Positions 25,900 to 34,763 are shown, counted from the stretch's first letter. The stretch: 64,000 bases of DNA from Neobacillus citreus (GCF_018343545.2 NZ_JAGYPE020000006.1:759-64758), one strand, 5' to 3'. A program made the numbers and translations. The notes: generated by a model not told the origin, from the sequence alone.

Positions 25900-26766
25900 T
25901 TATAACCTAAACTCCATTCCCTCTTCTGCAATATGAAAGCCATTTGCCTCAATTTGGCACCGAATCTGCTGCTCCGAATCAATTGCCGGATTTGAATGAT
26001 TTAAATGAGTAAAATAAATCTCAGTCGTTTTTGTTAAATCTTGCAGAAGGTCCATAGTTTCTGTCATGAGCGGATGGGGGATTTCGCGATAATCCCGCCC
26101 AATATTTTCAAGGTCTTTTTTAGAATGAAAGGTCCCATCGAGTAAACATATGTCTGCTTCCTCGCAAACGGAATGAATGTCATGGTCCCACTCGTGCCAG
26201 CGATCAATATCTGGAACGTAGAGGACTTTCTTATTTTGCCCCTTAATCCAAAAAGCAAATGTCTCCGAAAATTCATTTCGATGCGGTACTTCAACAGGTG
26301 TTACCGTAACACGAGGAGAAACCCGAATGTCTTGGCTATCCTGGATTTCTTGGACACTTATATTGCCAAGCTTGGTTAATTGGCTCCATGGAGCCTGTTC
26401 TTCTAATAAATACTTCATTTTTGACCCGGCCATTACCGGGATTCCCTTTGCGCCAATGGCTTCTCGTCCTAAAAATAATAGACCTGGGTAATGTCCCAAA
26501 TGGGCATGAGTTAAAAAAATATGATCCATTAGCTTGGTTTGCAGATCGTATTTCATTTGCAGCCTAGCCATTTGCTCCTTCAGATCAGGTGATGCATCAA
26601 TCAAATGCCATGTTTGCTCATTGGGTTCGACAATCGCCAACGATGCGGCAAGGCGTCTAAACTGCGGGTTTCTGATTGCCTCTGAACAATTTTTACAAAA
26701 ACAATTTGGATGGGGCAGCCCAGCATCTTGAGCAGTTCCTATTACGCTTAAGATGACCTCACTCAT
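25900..26766 (-). CDS. PqqB-like metallo-beta-lactamase-fold hydrolase
   Basis: 288 residues. It begins with the PqqB-family signature GTAQDAGLPHPNCFCKNC (three Cys). The metal motif reads THAHLGHYPG, i.e. HxHxGH rather than HxHxDH. Later metal-ligand regions are VPHRNEF, LLDGTFHS and YFTHLNHSNP. PqqB itself acts in PQQ synthesis; Bacillus does not make PQQ, so a related hydrolase or oxygenase role is likely. The ATG overlaps the nhaC stop (ATGA), placing it under the same T-box control. Confidence 0.8.
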   Translation of the reverse strand: MSEVILSVIGTAQDAGLPHPNCFCKNCSEAIRNPQFRRLAASLAIVEPNEQTWHLIDASPDLKEQMARLQMKYDLQTKLMDHIFLTHAHLGHYPGLLFLGREAIGAKGIPVMAGSKMKYLLEEQAPWSQLTKLGNISVQEIQDSQDIRVSPRVTVTPVEVPHRNEFSETFAFWIKGQNKKVLYVPDIDRWHEWDHDIHSVCEEADICLLDGTFHSKKDLENIGRDYREIPHPLMTETMDLLQDLTKTTEIYFTHLNHSNPAIDSEQQIRCQIEANGFHIAEEGMEFRL

Positions 26767-28175
26767 AGTGAAACACTCCTTTTGTGATTTGTTTCGCCTT
26801 CATAGTTTTTCTTTGTAATCGTCCAACCGGTAAATCCGAATAAAATATTCATGAGTGGGACAAGGAAGGCAAAGAACGCAAACGGAATAAATTCACCTGG
26901 GCTGACACCGAGTATTCCCGCAGCAAATACAGCAGGTACCCCCCACGGAACAAGGTTGATTCCAACAGTTCCTGCAGCTTCTACACAGCGAGAAAGGTTC
27001 TTCGTATCAATCCCCATCTTTTTATAGTTTTTGACAAATGTTCTTGCTGGTAAAATGATGGCTAAAAATTGTGCCCCACTGGCAAATGCGACTATAAAGG
27101 TAGAAAGAATGGTGGTACTGATTAAGGTGCCAGTAGAATGAACTTTTGACATCATCTTTTTAGTTAATACCTCGAACGAACCAGTCTCTTCTAAAATTCC
27201 CCCAAGTGCGGTTGCTAAAATTAACAAGCCAATTGTCCCCAGCATCGACATAAGTCCTCCTCTATTTAACAAGGAATCTAATGCTTTTATTCCAGACTCT
27301 GCATGGAATCCGCTTGTCATGACTTGAATGACAGTAGTTACGGAAGACCCCTGAACGAAGATGGCGAGCACACCGCCTAAAATACCGACACCCATTAATG
27401 CCGGAATGGCAGGTGTTTTTTTTACCATTAAAATAATGGTTAATACTGGCATCAATAATAGTAAGGGATGTATGACAAAAACATCATCCAAACCTGTTTT
27501 CATTGCACCAATGACCTTTGTATCTGCCCCGCCATTAATCCCTGCTGACTGGCCCACTATCCAATACAATAGAATGGAAAGTAGAAATGCTGGAATCGTA
27601 TCCCAAAGCATGTGCTTGACATGACTAAACAAGTCGGTTTCAGCCATCGCTGGCGCAATGTTGGTTGTATCAGACAAGGGAGATAATTTATCACCAAAAT
27701 AGGCACCTGAAATCACTGCTCCTGCTACAAGCCCTGGAGAGAAACCAAGACCTTCTCCAATCGCCATGAAAGCAAGGCCGATTGTTGCAATAGAAGTAAA
27801 AGAGCTTCCTAGTGTAATAGAGATAATTCCGGTAACCAGTGCCACAATCGGTATAAACATGGCAGGTTTAATAATGGATAATCCATAGTAAATCATAGTT
27901 GGAATGACTCCGCTCGCAATCCATGTGCCGACAATAATCCCGATAATAAGCAAAATAAATACGGCAGGCAACGCTCTTGCCACACCATTTACCATCATCT
28001 TTTGGACATCATCCCAGCTCCACCCGGCCATAATGGAAACAATTGCTGCTGCAATCACTCCAATCATTAACGGAATATGCATCCCCGCTTTCCAAATGAA
28101 AATGGAAAGCGCCGCAGCTCCTATCAAAGCAATAATAGGAATGAGCGACTTCCCTATAGACAGTTCCTTTTTCAT
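26763..28175 (-). CDS. NhaC-family antiporter/amino-acid transporter
   Basis: 470 residues, about 11-12 helices, with NhaC-family blocks GSSFTSIATIGLAFMAIGEGLG, SGAYFGDKLSPLSDTTN and a C-terminal PWGVPAVFAAGILGVSPGEF. Start at the ATG at 28175 after AAGGAGAAGG. NhaC proteins exchange Na+ and H+, but T-box-controlled members in Bacillus have been predicted to import an amino acid (tyrosine in the YheL case). The T-box leader here supports a transporter role over pH homeostasis. Confidence 0.87.
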   Translation of the reverse strand: MKKELSIGKSLIPIIALIGAAALSIFIWKAGMHIPLMIGVIAAAIVSIMAGWSWDDVQKMMVNGVARALPAVFILLIIGIIVGTWIASGVIPTMIYYGLSIIKPAMFIPIVALVTGIISITLGSSFTSIATIGLAFMAIGEGLGFSPGLVAGAVISGAYFGDKLSPLSDTTNIAPAMAETDLFSHVKHMLWDTIPAFLLSILLYWIVGQSAGINGGADTKVIGAMKTGLDDVFVIHPLLLLMPVLTIILMVKKTPAIPALMGVGILGGVLAIFVQGSSVTTVIQVMTSGFHAESGIKALDSLLNRGGLMSMLGTIGLLILATALGGILEETGSFEVLTKKMMSKVHSTGTLISTTILSTFIVAFASGAQFLAIILPARTFVKNYKKMGIDTKNLSRCVEAAGTVGINLVPWGVPAVFAAGILGVSPGEFIPFAFFAFLVPLMNILFGFTGWTITKKNYEGETNHKRSVSL

Positions 28176-28204
28176 GTACACCTTCTCCTTAGATAATTTA
28201 ATAG

Positions 28205-28410
28205 AATAAAAAAAGCCCCCATCCCTAAAAGGGAAGGAAGCTCCACGGTACCGCCCTAGTTAGCAGATTAACCTTCTGCTCGCTTGTTTAGATAACGGCC
28301 GAAGCTGGCCCTAGTTCCCTATCAGGCTCTGATTTCAAAGATGATATCAGTTGCTTTAATAGTTCAACGCTTTTACGCTTTTATGCAGTTAAGTATATGG
28401 ATATATTAAT
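28205..28410 (-). ncRNA. T-box leader upstream of nhaC
   Basis: Read on the minus strand, the antiterminator sequence AGGGCGGTACCGTGG (28243-28257) matches the T-box consensus. It is preceded by a hairpin AGCAGA/TCTGCT and a longer 5' stem region with AGAGCC. It is followed by a terminator stem (about 28213-28242) running into a T tract, 30 bp before the gene. T-boxes bind uncharged tRNA and allow read-through. The specifier codon cannot be assigned with confidence from the primary sequence alone. Confidence 0.8.
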
Positions 28411-28451
28411 AGAATGTATCACCATAGTCAATCTTTTTTAAATTGGGTCCG

Positions 28452-28480
28452 TGATGCATGGGGACGGTTCTCGTGCCTCA
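28452..28480 (+). repeat. GACGG hairpin repeat
   Basis: Full-length copy with arms TGATGCA/TGCCTCA, between the T-box leader and the terminator of pcaD. Confidence 0.93.
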
Positions 28481-28496
28481 TCGCAGGTTTTCGCAC

Positions 28497-28532
28497 AAAA
28501 AGGCCCAACCAGCGGACGATTGCTGGTTGGGC
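28497..28532 (-). terminator. Intrinsic terminator after pcaD
   Basis: GCCCAACCAGC and GCTGGTTGGGC around 8 nt, then CTTTTTG on the minus strand. A near copy exists at 25010-25039. Confidence 0.8.
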
Positions 28533-28578
28533 TTTAGGCTGTGATACGATTTTAAAGCTCTTTTTTTCCTATAAGAAT

Positions 28579-29364
28579 TTAAGCAATCCCTCGCAGAAAA
28601 TCTACCAATGCATTTGTAAACTCTTTTGAGGTTTCGATATTAGAAAGGTGGGACCCTTCTAGTTCAACATAACGTGTACCATTAATTTGGTCGGTTAAGT
28701 ATTGGCCGTCGCGAGGAGGTGTTGCCAAGTCATCTTTGCTCGAGATGACCAATGTCGGCACGGTAATATTTTTCACCGTGTCTCGCTCGTCCATGTCGCG
28801 AACAGCTGCACAGGCCGCAGCATAGCCCTCGGCAGACGTTTCCAAAAACACCTTTTTAACCTGCTTCACTTCCTCCGACCCTTGCTGCACGTAGGATTCT
28901 GTAAACCAACGCGCTATGACACCCTCAGCGATTGGCTCCATCCCGCTGTTTTGCACAGCAGAAATCCTCGTATCCCAAATTTCACGCGGCCCGATAAAGG
29001 CAGCTGTATTGCAAAGCGCCAGTTTCCCAAGGCGCTCGGGAGCATTCAGGCCTAACCACATACCGGTCATGCCGCCCATCGAAACGCCGGCAAAGTGGGC
29101 ACACTCAATCCCCAAACTGTCTAACAGGCCCACAACATCCCGGCCAAGCTGATCAATGGAATAGGGACCAGCAGGGACATCTGAAGCCCCATGACCCCGT
29201 GTGTCATAACGCAGCACACGGAAATATTTCGTTAACTCTTCTATTTGGGGATCCCACATGGTGAGGTCCGTTCCTAGCGAGTTGGAAAGAACTACAACCG
29301 GAAGCTCCTCCGCCCCGTCGAAACGGTAATGCAGACGAACCCCGTTCACATCGATAAAATTCAT
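28579..29364 (-). CDS. PcaD-like 3-oxoadipate enol-lactonase (alpha/beta hydrolase)
   Basis: 261 residues from the ATG at 29364 (MNFIDVNGVRLHYRFDG) behind AGGGGTG. The frame is open upstream through a GACGG repeat, but those residues are not family-like. Catalytic motifs: oxyanion region LSNSLGTDLTMWD, nucleophile GVSMGGMTG (about residue 95), Asp in SSKDDLATPP, and His in GSHLSN. The family opens the enol-lactone of beta-ketoadipate catabolism. It lies next to a PcaC-like gene and upstream of a thiolase and CoA-transferase set, which together would complete the lower beta-ketoadipate branch. Confidence 0.85.
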   Translation of the reverse strand: MNFIDVNGVRLHYRFDGAEELPVVVLSNSLGTDLTMWDPQIEELTKYFRVLRYDTRGHGASDVPAGPYSIDQLGRDVVGLLDSLGIECAHFAGVSMGGMTGMWLGLNAPERLGKLALCNTAAFIGPREIWDTRISAVQNSGMEPIAEGVIARWFTESYVQQGSEEVKQVKKVFLETSAEGYAAACAAVRDMDERDTVKNITVPTLVISSKDDLATPPRDGQYLTDQINGTRYVELEGSHLSNIETSKEFTNALVDFLRGIA

Positions 29365-29408
29365 AAAAAAACACCCCTGTAACTTATAATAGCCTTTTAA
29401 AAATGGGA

Positions 29409-29437
29409 TGAGGCAGGAGAACCGTCCCCATGCATCA
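29409..29437 (-). repeat. GACGG repeat downstream of the PcaC-like gene
   Basis: Sense G-rich orientation, 8 bp after the stop codon of the gene at 29446; also lies in the pcaD leader. Confidence 0.93.
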
Positions 29438-29445
29438 CCCACACA

Positions 29446-30186
29446 TCATTTAACCTCTAAAAAATCGCTGCCTTCAAACCAGGCTGGGATGCCTGCAGTC
29501 AGTAGGGCGACTAGGGAGACGTCGGCGATTTCGGCGTCGGTTGCTCCGAACTTTTTTGCTCCCTGGGTATGGAGTTCAATTCCTTTTGGATACATTTCCG
29601 CGACGTTGATTCCGACCAGAACTAGCTCTTTTAATTTCCGGGAGACAACATGGTCTCTTAGGACTGTTTTTCTTAAGTCAGCGTATCCTTCTAGACATGC
29701 CGGGTTGTATTGATGTAAAACCTTCACCCAGCCAGGAAGTTCTCCTCCTGCTTCTTTTTCATAATATGCCAGAGCACTAACCTCTTCATCTTCCAAAATT
29801 GAGGCAGGAGAACCGTCCCCTTGCATCACTCCAAGGTCAGAAACCGCGTATTCGAGGGCTTTTACACCGGTGAACCAGGCTGGGATGCCTCTGGAGATGA
29901 TGCAGACGGATAGGATGTCTGCAAGTTCTTCGAGGGTTGCGCCTGAGTCGATGGCGCCCTTGGTGTGGTAGATCATGCTGCGTTCATAGCGGCGGGCCGC
30001 ATTGATGCCGACTAAGATTAATTCCTTCTCTTTTTTGGAAAGGGCTCCGTCTACCAAGATTTCGCCCCTTAATTTTGTATAATATTCAAGCGCCTTAGGA
30101 GCAAAATGATGCATTTTAGCTACCCATTCTGGAACCTGACCGTAAACCTTTTCAAAAAATTCTAGCCCATTAAATTCTGTTGACAT
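29446..30186 (-). CDS. Two-domain carboxymuconolactone decarboxylase-like protein with a repeat in its linker
   Basis: 246 residues from the ATG at 30186. Two CMD domains (about 20-105 and 145-230) each carry KELxLVGIN and a C-terminal GIPAWF motif; neither has the AhpD CxxC pair, so a PcaC-type lyase is more likely than a peroxidase. The linker (about residues 120-130) reads GVMQGDGSPASILEDEE and is encoded by an in-frame GACGG repeat at 29800-29828. Its neighbours pcaD and thiolase fit aromatic-acid catabolism. Confidence 0.82.
   Translation of the reverse strand: MSTEFNGLEFFEKVYGQVPEWVAKMHHFAPKALEYYTKLRGEILVDGALSKKEKELILVGINAARRYERSMIYHTKGAIDSGATLEELADILSVCIISRGIPAWFTGVKALEYAVSDLGVMQGDGSPASILEDEEVSALAYYEKEAGGELPGWVKVLHQYNPACLEGYADLRKTVLRDHVVSRKLKELVLVGINVAEMYPKGIELHTQGAKKFGATDAEIADVSLVALLTAGIPAWFEGSDFLEVK
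29800..29828 (-). repeat. GACGG repeat in frame inside a CMD-protein linker
   Basis: Arms TGATGCA/TGCCTCA with core AGGGGACGGTTCTCC on the coding strand. It is translated as MQGDGSPAS; the reading frame skips the TGA because the copy sits one base out of phase with it. Confidence 0.95.
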
Positions 30187-30244
30187 GTCACCATCTCCAA
30201 ACATTTATTTTTCTAAGAGCCGTCCCCTCATGAACCATGAAAAA

Positions 30245-30362
30245 TGATGCATAAGAACCGTCCCTATGCCTCACCCTGAACCAAAAAGTGATGCATGAGA
30301 ACCGTCCCTATGCTTCACATATGCCTCAAAAAATGATGCACGAGAACCGTCCCCATGCCTCA
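30245..30362 (-). repeat. Three tandem GACGG repeats; last overlaps the thiolase stop
   Basis: Direct copies at 30245-30273, 30289-30317 and 30334-30362, about 45 bp apart, plus a degenerate trace near 30211. The TGA of the last copy is the thiolase stop codon (30360-30362). Confidence 0.92.
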
Positions 30363-31553
30363 TACTGACCGGAAAACGGTGGCGATTCCCTGGCCGCCGG
30401 CGATGCATAGGGTGCCGAGGCCCCATTTTGCTTGTCTTTTTTTCATCTCGTGGATGAGCGATACGCAGATTCTGGCGCCGCTGTTGCCGATTGGGTGGCC
30501 AAGGGCGATGGCTCCGCCGTTTACGTTTACCTTTTCCATTGGCAGCTTCAATTCTTTCAGACACGCTAGCGACTGGGCTGCAAACGCTTCATTTAATTCT
30601 ACCAAATCCAGGTCGTCTTTGCTGATTCCAGCCATTTTTAAAGCTCGTTCACTTGCTTCTACCGGGCCGATTCCCATCCGGTCCGGCTGCACACCGGAAA
30701 GCCCGAGCGCCGTAATTTCAACTAGCGGCTCAAGATTATATTTTTCGACCATATCCCCGGACACGATCAACAGCATGGAAGCACCGTCATTTAATCCGGA
30801 GGCATTTCCAGCTGTCACCGTTCCATCCTTTTTAAAGGCCGGCTTCAGTGCAGCCAGTTTTTCCAAACTCGTTTTCCGTGGATGCTCATCTACTGAAAAA
30901 ACAATCGGCGCACCCTTTTTCTGAACAATTGTCACAGGAACAATTTCATCCTCAAAAGCGCCGCTTTCGATCGCTTCATGCGCTTTTACCTGGCTTTCAT
31001 AGGCAAAAACATCCTGCTCCTCGCGGGAAATGGCATAATCTTCAGCAAGATTCTCAGCCGTCATTCCCATCACCAGCCGGCCATATTTATCCTCAGGCTG
31101 TGAACCAGGCTGGCTTTCTTTATTCGGGTCCAAAATTTCCGCGTTGCCGGACAGGAAGCCATAGCGGCCATTGCGGATGTAATAAGGGGCTGCACTCATA
31201 CTTTCCACCCCGCCGACGATGTAAGCATGGCCGATGCCGGAGCGGATTGCCATAAACGCATTATGGATCGCCTGCATGCCGGAACCGCAGGCGCGATGAA
31301 CGGTGTAGCCAGGCAGTGATTCAGGCAAGTCCGCCATCAGAAGCGCCTTCCTCGCAATATTGGATTGGTCCTGGCTTTGCTTTGCCTGGCCAATAATGAC
31401 TTCATCAATTTCCTCAACCGGAATTAAATTTTTCGAAAGCAAGTCCTTAAATAACGGCACTAACAGCTCATCCGGCTGCAGGTCCTTCAATGTTCCGCCG
31501 ATTTTTCCTACCGCCGTCCGCTGGGCGCTGACCACAAATACTCGATTATCCAT
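30360..31553 (-). CDS. Acetyl-CoA acetyltransferase / 3-oxoacyl-CoA thiolase
   Basis: 397 residues from the ATG at 31553. Thiolase motifs: acylation Cys in VHRACGSGMQAI (about 90), GGVESMS, LNDGAS, and the C-terminal NVNGGAIALGHPIGNSGAR and GLGTLCIAGGQG. It condenses or cleaves 3-oxoacyl-CoA. It lies 13 bp after ScoB, so ScoA-ScoB-thiolase form one transcript for turning a 3-oxoacid (acetoacetate, or 3-oxoadipate given pcaD nearby) into acyl-CoAs. The stop codon is part of a GACGG repeat. Confidence 0.92.
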   Translation of the reverse strand: MDNRVFVVSAQRTAVGKIGGTLKDLQPDELLVPLFKDLLSKNLIPVEEIDEVIIGQAKQSQDQSNIARKALLMADLPESLPGYTVHRACGSGMQAIHNAFMAIRSGIGHAYIVGGVESMSAAPYYIRNGRYGFLSGNAEILDPNKESQPGSQPEDKYGRLVMGMTAENLAEDYAISREEQDVFAYESQVKAHEAIESGAFEDEIVPVTIVQKKGAPIVFSVDEHPRKTSLEKLAALKPAFKKDGTVTAGNASGLNDGASMLLIVSGDMVEKYNLEPLVEITALGLSGVQPDRMGIGPVEASERALKMAGISKDDLDLVELNEAFAAQSLACLKELKLPMEKVNVNGGAIALGHPIGNSGARICVSLIHEMKKRQAKWGLGTLCIAGGQGIATVFRSV

Positions 31554-31566
31554 TCTTTCCATCTCC

Positions 31567-32223
31567 CTACCGTAATGCTAAAATCTCTTCACTTATTTCA
31601 AAAGACGCCTCGGTCTTTTCTCTGACTTCATCCAAGCTCACACCCGGCATTAATTCCTTCAACACGAGCCTTCCGTCTTCAATCTTAAATACCGCTAACT
31701 CGGTAATGATGACATCGATCTTCCGAAGCGACGTAATCGGATACGAACACTTCTCCACAATTTTCGACTCTCCATTTTTTGAAGTATGATTCGTCGTAAC
31801 AATGACCTTGCCGGCCCCGCTCAACAGATCCATTGCGCCGCCGACGCCCATAATGTTTTTTCCAGGAATCGCCCAGTTGGCAATGTACCCTTCCTGATCG
31901 ACCTGAAGCGCGCCAAGGATGGCGACATTCACATGCCCGCCGCGAATCATCGCGAATGACTCGCCGCTATTAAAATAAGAAGCGCCAATACCCTCTGAAA
32001 TAGGAAGCTTTCCAGCATTGACCAAGCTTGGGTCAAGATCCTCCTCGCTCGTCAGCTCCTCCACCCCGAGCATCCCATTTTCTGTGTGGAAATAGACCGA
32101 ACCCGGCTGGACATATTTCGCGACAAGCGTTGGAATCCCAATACCAAGATTGACAACGGAGTTAGGCTTCAGTTCGGCTGCTGCGCGCTTGGCAATCAAC
32201 TCTTGAATATCTTTGTTGGTCAT
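31567..32223 (-). CDS. scoB: 3-oxoacid CoA-transferase, subunit B
   Basis: 218 residues of the SCOT/PcaJ beta family: LGIGIPTLVAKYV, and the catalytic glutamate in FHTENGMLGVEEL (about residue 45). GKNIMGVGGAMDLLSGAGKV follows. It transfers CoA from succinyl-CoA to a 3-oxoacid. The start overlaps subunit A by 4 bp. Sequence alone cannot separate acetoacetate from 3-oxoadipate specificity. Confidence 0.9.
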   Translation of the reverse strand: MTNKDIQELIAKRAAAELKPNSVVNLGIGIPTLVAKYVQPGSVYFHTENGMLGVEELTSEEDLDPSLVNAGKLPISEGIGASYFNSGESFAMIRGGHVNVAILGALQVDQEGYIANWAIPGKNIMGVGGAMDLLSGAGKVIVTTNHTSKNGESKIVEKCSYPITSLRKIDVIITELAVFKIEDGRLVLKELMPGVSLDEVREKTEASFEISEEILALR

Positions 32224-32903
32224 TTGGAAACAACTCCTTCTTTGCTTAAAATCAATTGGCTTTCGACAATCGCGTCCACAAATAAATGTGGGGTGACGAT
32301 TTCTTCCGGTGAAAGCTCGCCCGCTTCGACAATCTCATCGACCTCGGCAATCACAAAGTCCGCTGCCGTAGCCATTAACGGATTGAAATTTCGCGCCGTT
32401 TTATAAAAAACCAAGTTTCCCAGAGTGTCAGCTTTGGCCGCTTTGACAAGCGCGACATTGGCTTTTAATGGAGACTCAAGCACATACAGTTCGCCATTGA
32501 TTTCCCGCGTTTCTTTCCCTTTTGCCAGCTCCGTTCCAGCGCTTGTTTTTGTAAAATAACCGCCAATCCCGGCACCGCCTGCACGAATCGATTCCGACAT
32601 CGTTCCCTGCGGCATCAATTGAATTTCAAGCTTGCCTTGATTATAAAAATCGCCGACCTCACGATTGCTGGTAAAATAAGAGCCAATCGCCTTTTTGATT
32701 TTTCCCTGGCGCAATAAAATTCCAAGGCCTTTTCCAGCCTCGCCAAGATTATTACTGATCACGGTCAACCCATTGACATCGTGGCGTGTCAGTTCGTCAA
32801 TCAATGTTAACGGTGCCCCGACAAGGCCGAACCCGCCAACCATCAGTGTGTGTCCCGATTGAATTTTTTGAATGGCCGCTTCTGGCTTCATTTGTTTTTG
32901 CAT
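32220..32903 (-). CDS. scoA: 3-oxoacid CoA-transferase, subunit A
   Basis: 227 residues from the ATG at 32903 behind CGAGGTG. Subunit A motifs: SGHTLMVGGFGLVGAPLTLI (glycine loop) and GGAGIGGYFTKTSAGTELA. First gene of the scoA-scoB-thiolase unit. Just upstream is a structured leader ending in an intrinsic terminator, which suggests attenuation control. Confidence 0.9.
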   Translation of the reverse strand: MQKQMKPEAAIQKIQSGHTLMVGGFGLVGAPLTLIDELTRHDVNGLTVISNNLGEAGKGLGILLRQGKIKKAIGSYFTSNREVGDFYNQGKLEIQLMPQGTMSESIRAGGAGIGGYFTKTSAGTELAKGKETREINGELYVLESPLKANVALVKAAKADTLGNLVFYKTARNFNPLMATAADFVIAEVDEIVEAGELSPEEIVTPHLFVDAIVESQLILSKEGVVSK

Positions 32904-32942
32904 GATTATCACCTCGTAAAAAATTGATTACTTTTTCCAAAC

Positions 32943-33068
32943 AAAAAGCCCAGCCATCCCAAAAGAAAGCGCAACTCTAGTGCACTTCTTTTGGAAAGGC
33001 TGGGCTACCCTCATTATTGTGAAAACGGGGATGCCGTTCTCACCGTGAAGATCTCAACTTTCCATCAT
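32943..33068 (-). promoter_or_regulatory. Candidate structured leader RNA, copy 1 (upstream of scoA)
   Basis: On the minus strand: an outer stem ATCTTCA/TGAGGGT (33046-33052 with 33007-33013); an inner hairpin GTGAGAAC/GTTTTCAC (33035-33042 with 33019-33026) whose loop holds CCCC; then immediately a terminator GCCCAGCC/GGCTGGGC (32998-33005 with 32948-32955) followed by TTTTTG. The same order recurs at about 34.7 and 38.35 kb with different bases in the stems. It is consistent with a ligand- or protein-controlled attenuator for the CoA-transferase unit. Confidence 0.72.
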
Positions 33069-33119
33069 CGCCGTCAACTTGTGACCCGATTTCTTCTATT
33101 ATATTATACTATTTTATTT

Positions 33120-34457
33120 TTATCCCAAGAATCCCCAAAGTAGAACAGCACCACAATAGATAATCCCAACCCAGAACATCATCACAACGGTGTAGCCCAT
33201 TACGTCTTTTAATTTAAGGTTGGATAATGCCAGCGCCGGCAAGATCCAGAATGGCTGGACTAAATCGTTCCAGGCATTTCCGAGCATGACGGACATAGAC
33301 GTATGGGCAATGGATGCGTGCAATTCTTTCGCCGCGTCAATCATGAATGGTCCTTGAACGACCCAGTGGCCGCCCGCAGACGGAGCAAAGAAGTTAATCA
33401 CGAACGAGCTGACCAGTCCCCAGAATGGCAGTGTATGGGCTGAAGAGAACTGCACAAACCAGTGGGCGATGGTATCTACCAAACCGGACCCCGCCATAAT
33501 TGCCATGATGCCGGCGTAAAACGGATATTGCAGGATGATGCCGGAAATTGTCTTAATTCCGTCGTTTAAACTAGAAACATAGTTTGCCGGAGTTCCTAAT
33601 AGGATAATGCCAAGGAAAAGAATAATAAAGTTGATCATGTTTAAATCTAATTTGCCGCCCTTTGAAAAGAAGGACACGACATAAATGATACCGATAATTC
33701 CAATTGCCAATGAAAGCAAGCGGCTGTTGTTTAACTTAGTTGCAAACGTCACTTCTTCATTGCCGAGGGCAGTTGCTGCTGCCACCTGTTCACGCGCCTC
33801 AATCTCCGGATTGATTTCAATGACATTTTCCTTCTTCTTCGGATGCAGCCAAGCGTTTAATAAAGGAAGAGTGATAATAACGATCAAGCTGGTAACTAGC
33901 ATCGGTATTGAAAAAATAGTTTCTGATAATGGCACGACGCCCATTGCTTTTTCCATCGGGTGGCCAGGTGTTGAAATCAACACTGGAATACTAGCGGAAA
34001 GACCTAATCCGTATAACGTAAATCCGCTGTACGCTGCTGCGATAATCAGCGGGTAGTGAACCCCTTTGACCTTTAAGGCGAGTTTCTTGGCGATGATTCC
34101 CCCAATTACCAAACCAAAGCCCCAGTTTAAGTAACTGCCGATTCCCCCGACCAATGTCGCTACGATAATGGCCATTCGAGGAGTATGAACGAGTGAAACA
34201 ATTTTGTTTAAGAAACGGTCAATAATCGGCGCCTTCGCCAGCACATAACCCATCGCCAGGATGACAGCCATCTGGGTCGTAAAAGATAACAGATTCCAGA
34301 AACCTGCTCCCCAGCTGGTTGTAGCGGCCACGAATCCCTGTCCTTCGACAAGAACCGCCAAAACTAGTGTTAGGATGGTCAATCCGATCGCAAACACAAA
34401 TGGATCGGGAAGATACTTCCTCATCAGATTCGTGAAAAAACCAGTAATTTTCTCCAT
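33120..34457 (-). CDS. atoE: AtoE-type short-chain fatty-acid transporter
   Basis: 445 residues, about 12 helices, with family blocks LPDPFVFAIGLTILTLVLA, NWGFGLVIGG and FFAPSAGGHWVVQGPFMIDAA. E. coli AtoE imports acetoacetate and butyrate. It sits directly upstream of scoAB-thiolase but is separated by its own terminator and the leader RNA, so the two units may be regulated in parallel. A cre-like sequence (TGAAAGCGTTAACT, minus strand at about 34495-34509) lies upstream, and beyond it a second copy of the leader RNA. Confidence 0.88.
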   Translation of the reverse strand: MEKITGFFTNLMRKYLPDPFVFAIGLTILTLVLAVLVEGQGFVAATTSWGAGFWNLLSFTTQMAVILAMGYVLAKAPIIDRFLNKIVSLVHTPRMAIIVATLVGGIGSYLNWGFGLVIGGIIAKKLALKVKGVHYPLIIAAAYSGFTLYGLGLSASIPVLISTPGHPMEKAMGVVPLSETIFSIPMLVTSLIVIITLPLLNAWLHPKKKENVIEINPEIEAREQVAAATALGNEEVTFATKLNNSRLLSLAIGIIGIIYVVSFFSKGGKLDLNMINFIILFLGIILLGTPANYVSSLNDGIKTISGIILQYPFYAGIMAIMAGSGLVDTIAHWFVQFSSAHTLPFWGLVSSFVINFFAPSAGGHWVVQGPFMIDAAKELHASIAHTSMSVMLGNAWNDLVQPFWILPALALSNLKLKDVMGYTVVMMFWVGIIYCGAVLLWGFLG

Positions 34458-34639
34458 GCTTTCGCCCCCTTGTTGTTTTAGAAAAATAGTTTAAGTTAAC
34501 GCTTTCATTACATTCGAAAAAAAATCCCCTTCGTTAAAGCTTCTATCCTTATTGTAAAGGAATCGAAAAGGTTTCCTCATTAACAAATAATGGATGAATG
34601 TGCTTGCTGTGCTGCCGCTCTCCTCAAATCCAATAAAAA

Positions 34640-34763
34640 ATACCCAGCTATGCCAAAAGGAATAAGAAAACGTCATGTTTCCCTATTGTCTTTTGGAAAA
34701 GCTGGGTATTCTTAATTTAAGGTGGAATGGGTAATTCCATCGTTAAGAAGACGCTTTTCGAAA
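34640..34763 (-). promoter_or_regulatory. Candidate structured leader RNA, copy 2 (upstream of atoE)
   Basis: Outer stem TTCTTAA/TTAAGAA (34743-34749 with 34709-34715), inner hairpin GGAAT/ATTCC with loop TACCC, then terminator TACCCAGCT/AGCTGGGTA (34700-34708 with 34641-34649) and a T run. The terminator is about 180 bp before the atoE start, longer than in the other copies. The loop TACCC could also pair with the GGGTA of the terminator's 3' strand, a possible antiterminator. Confidence 0.72.

Noticed and set aside
28414..28629. Plus-strand ORF across the pcaD terminator region
   Set aside because: Made of a repeat and antisense to the terminator and pcaD end; no ribosome binding site.
34491..34676. 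Minus-strand ORF over the atoE leader
   Set aside because: It coincides with the hairpins of the candidate leader RNA and has no protein-like composition.
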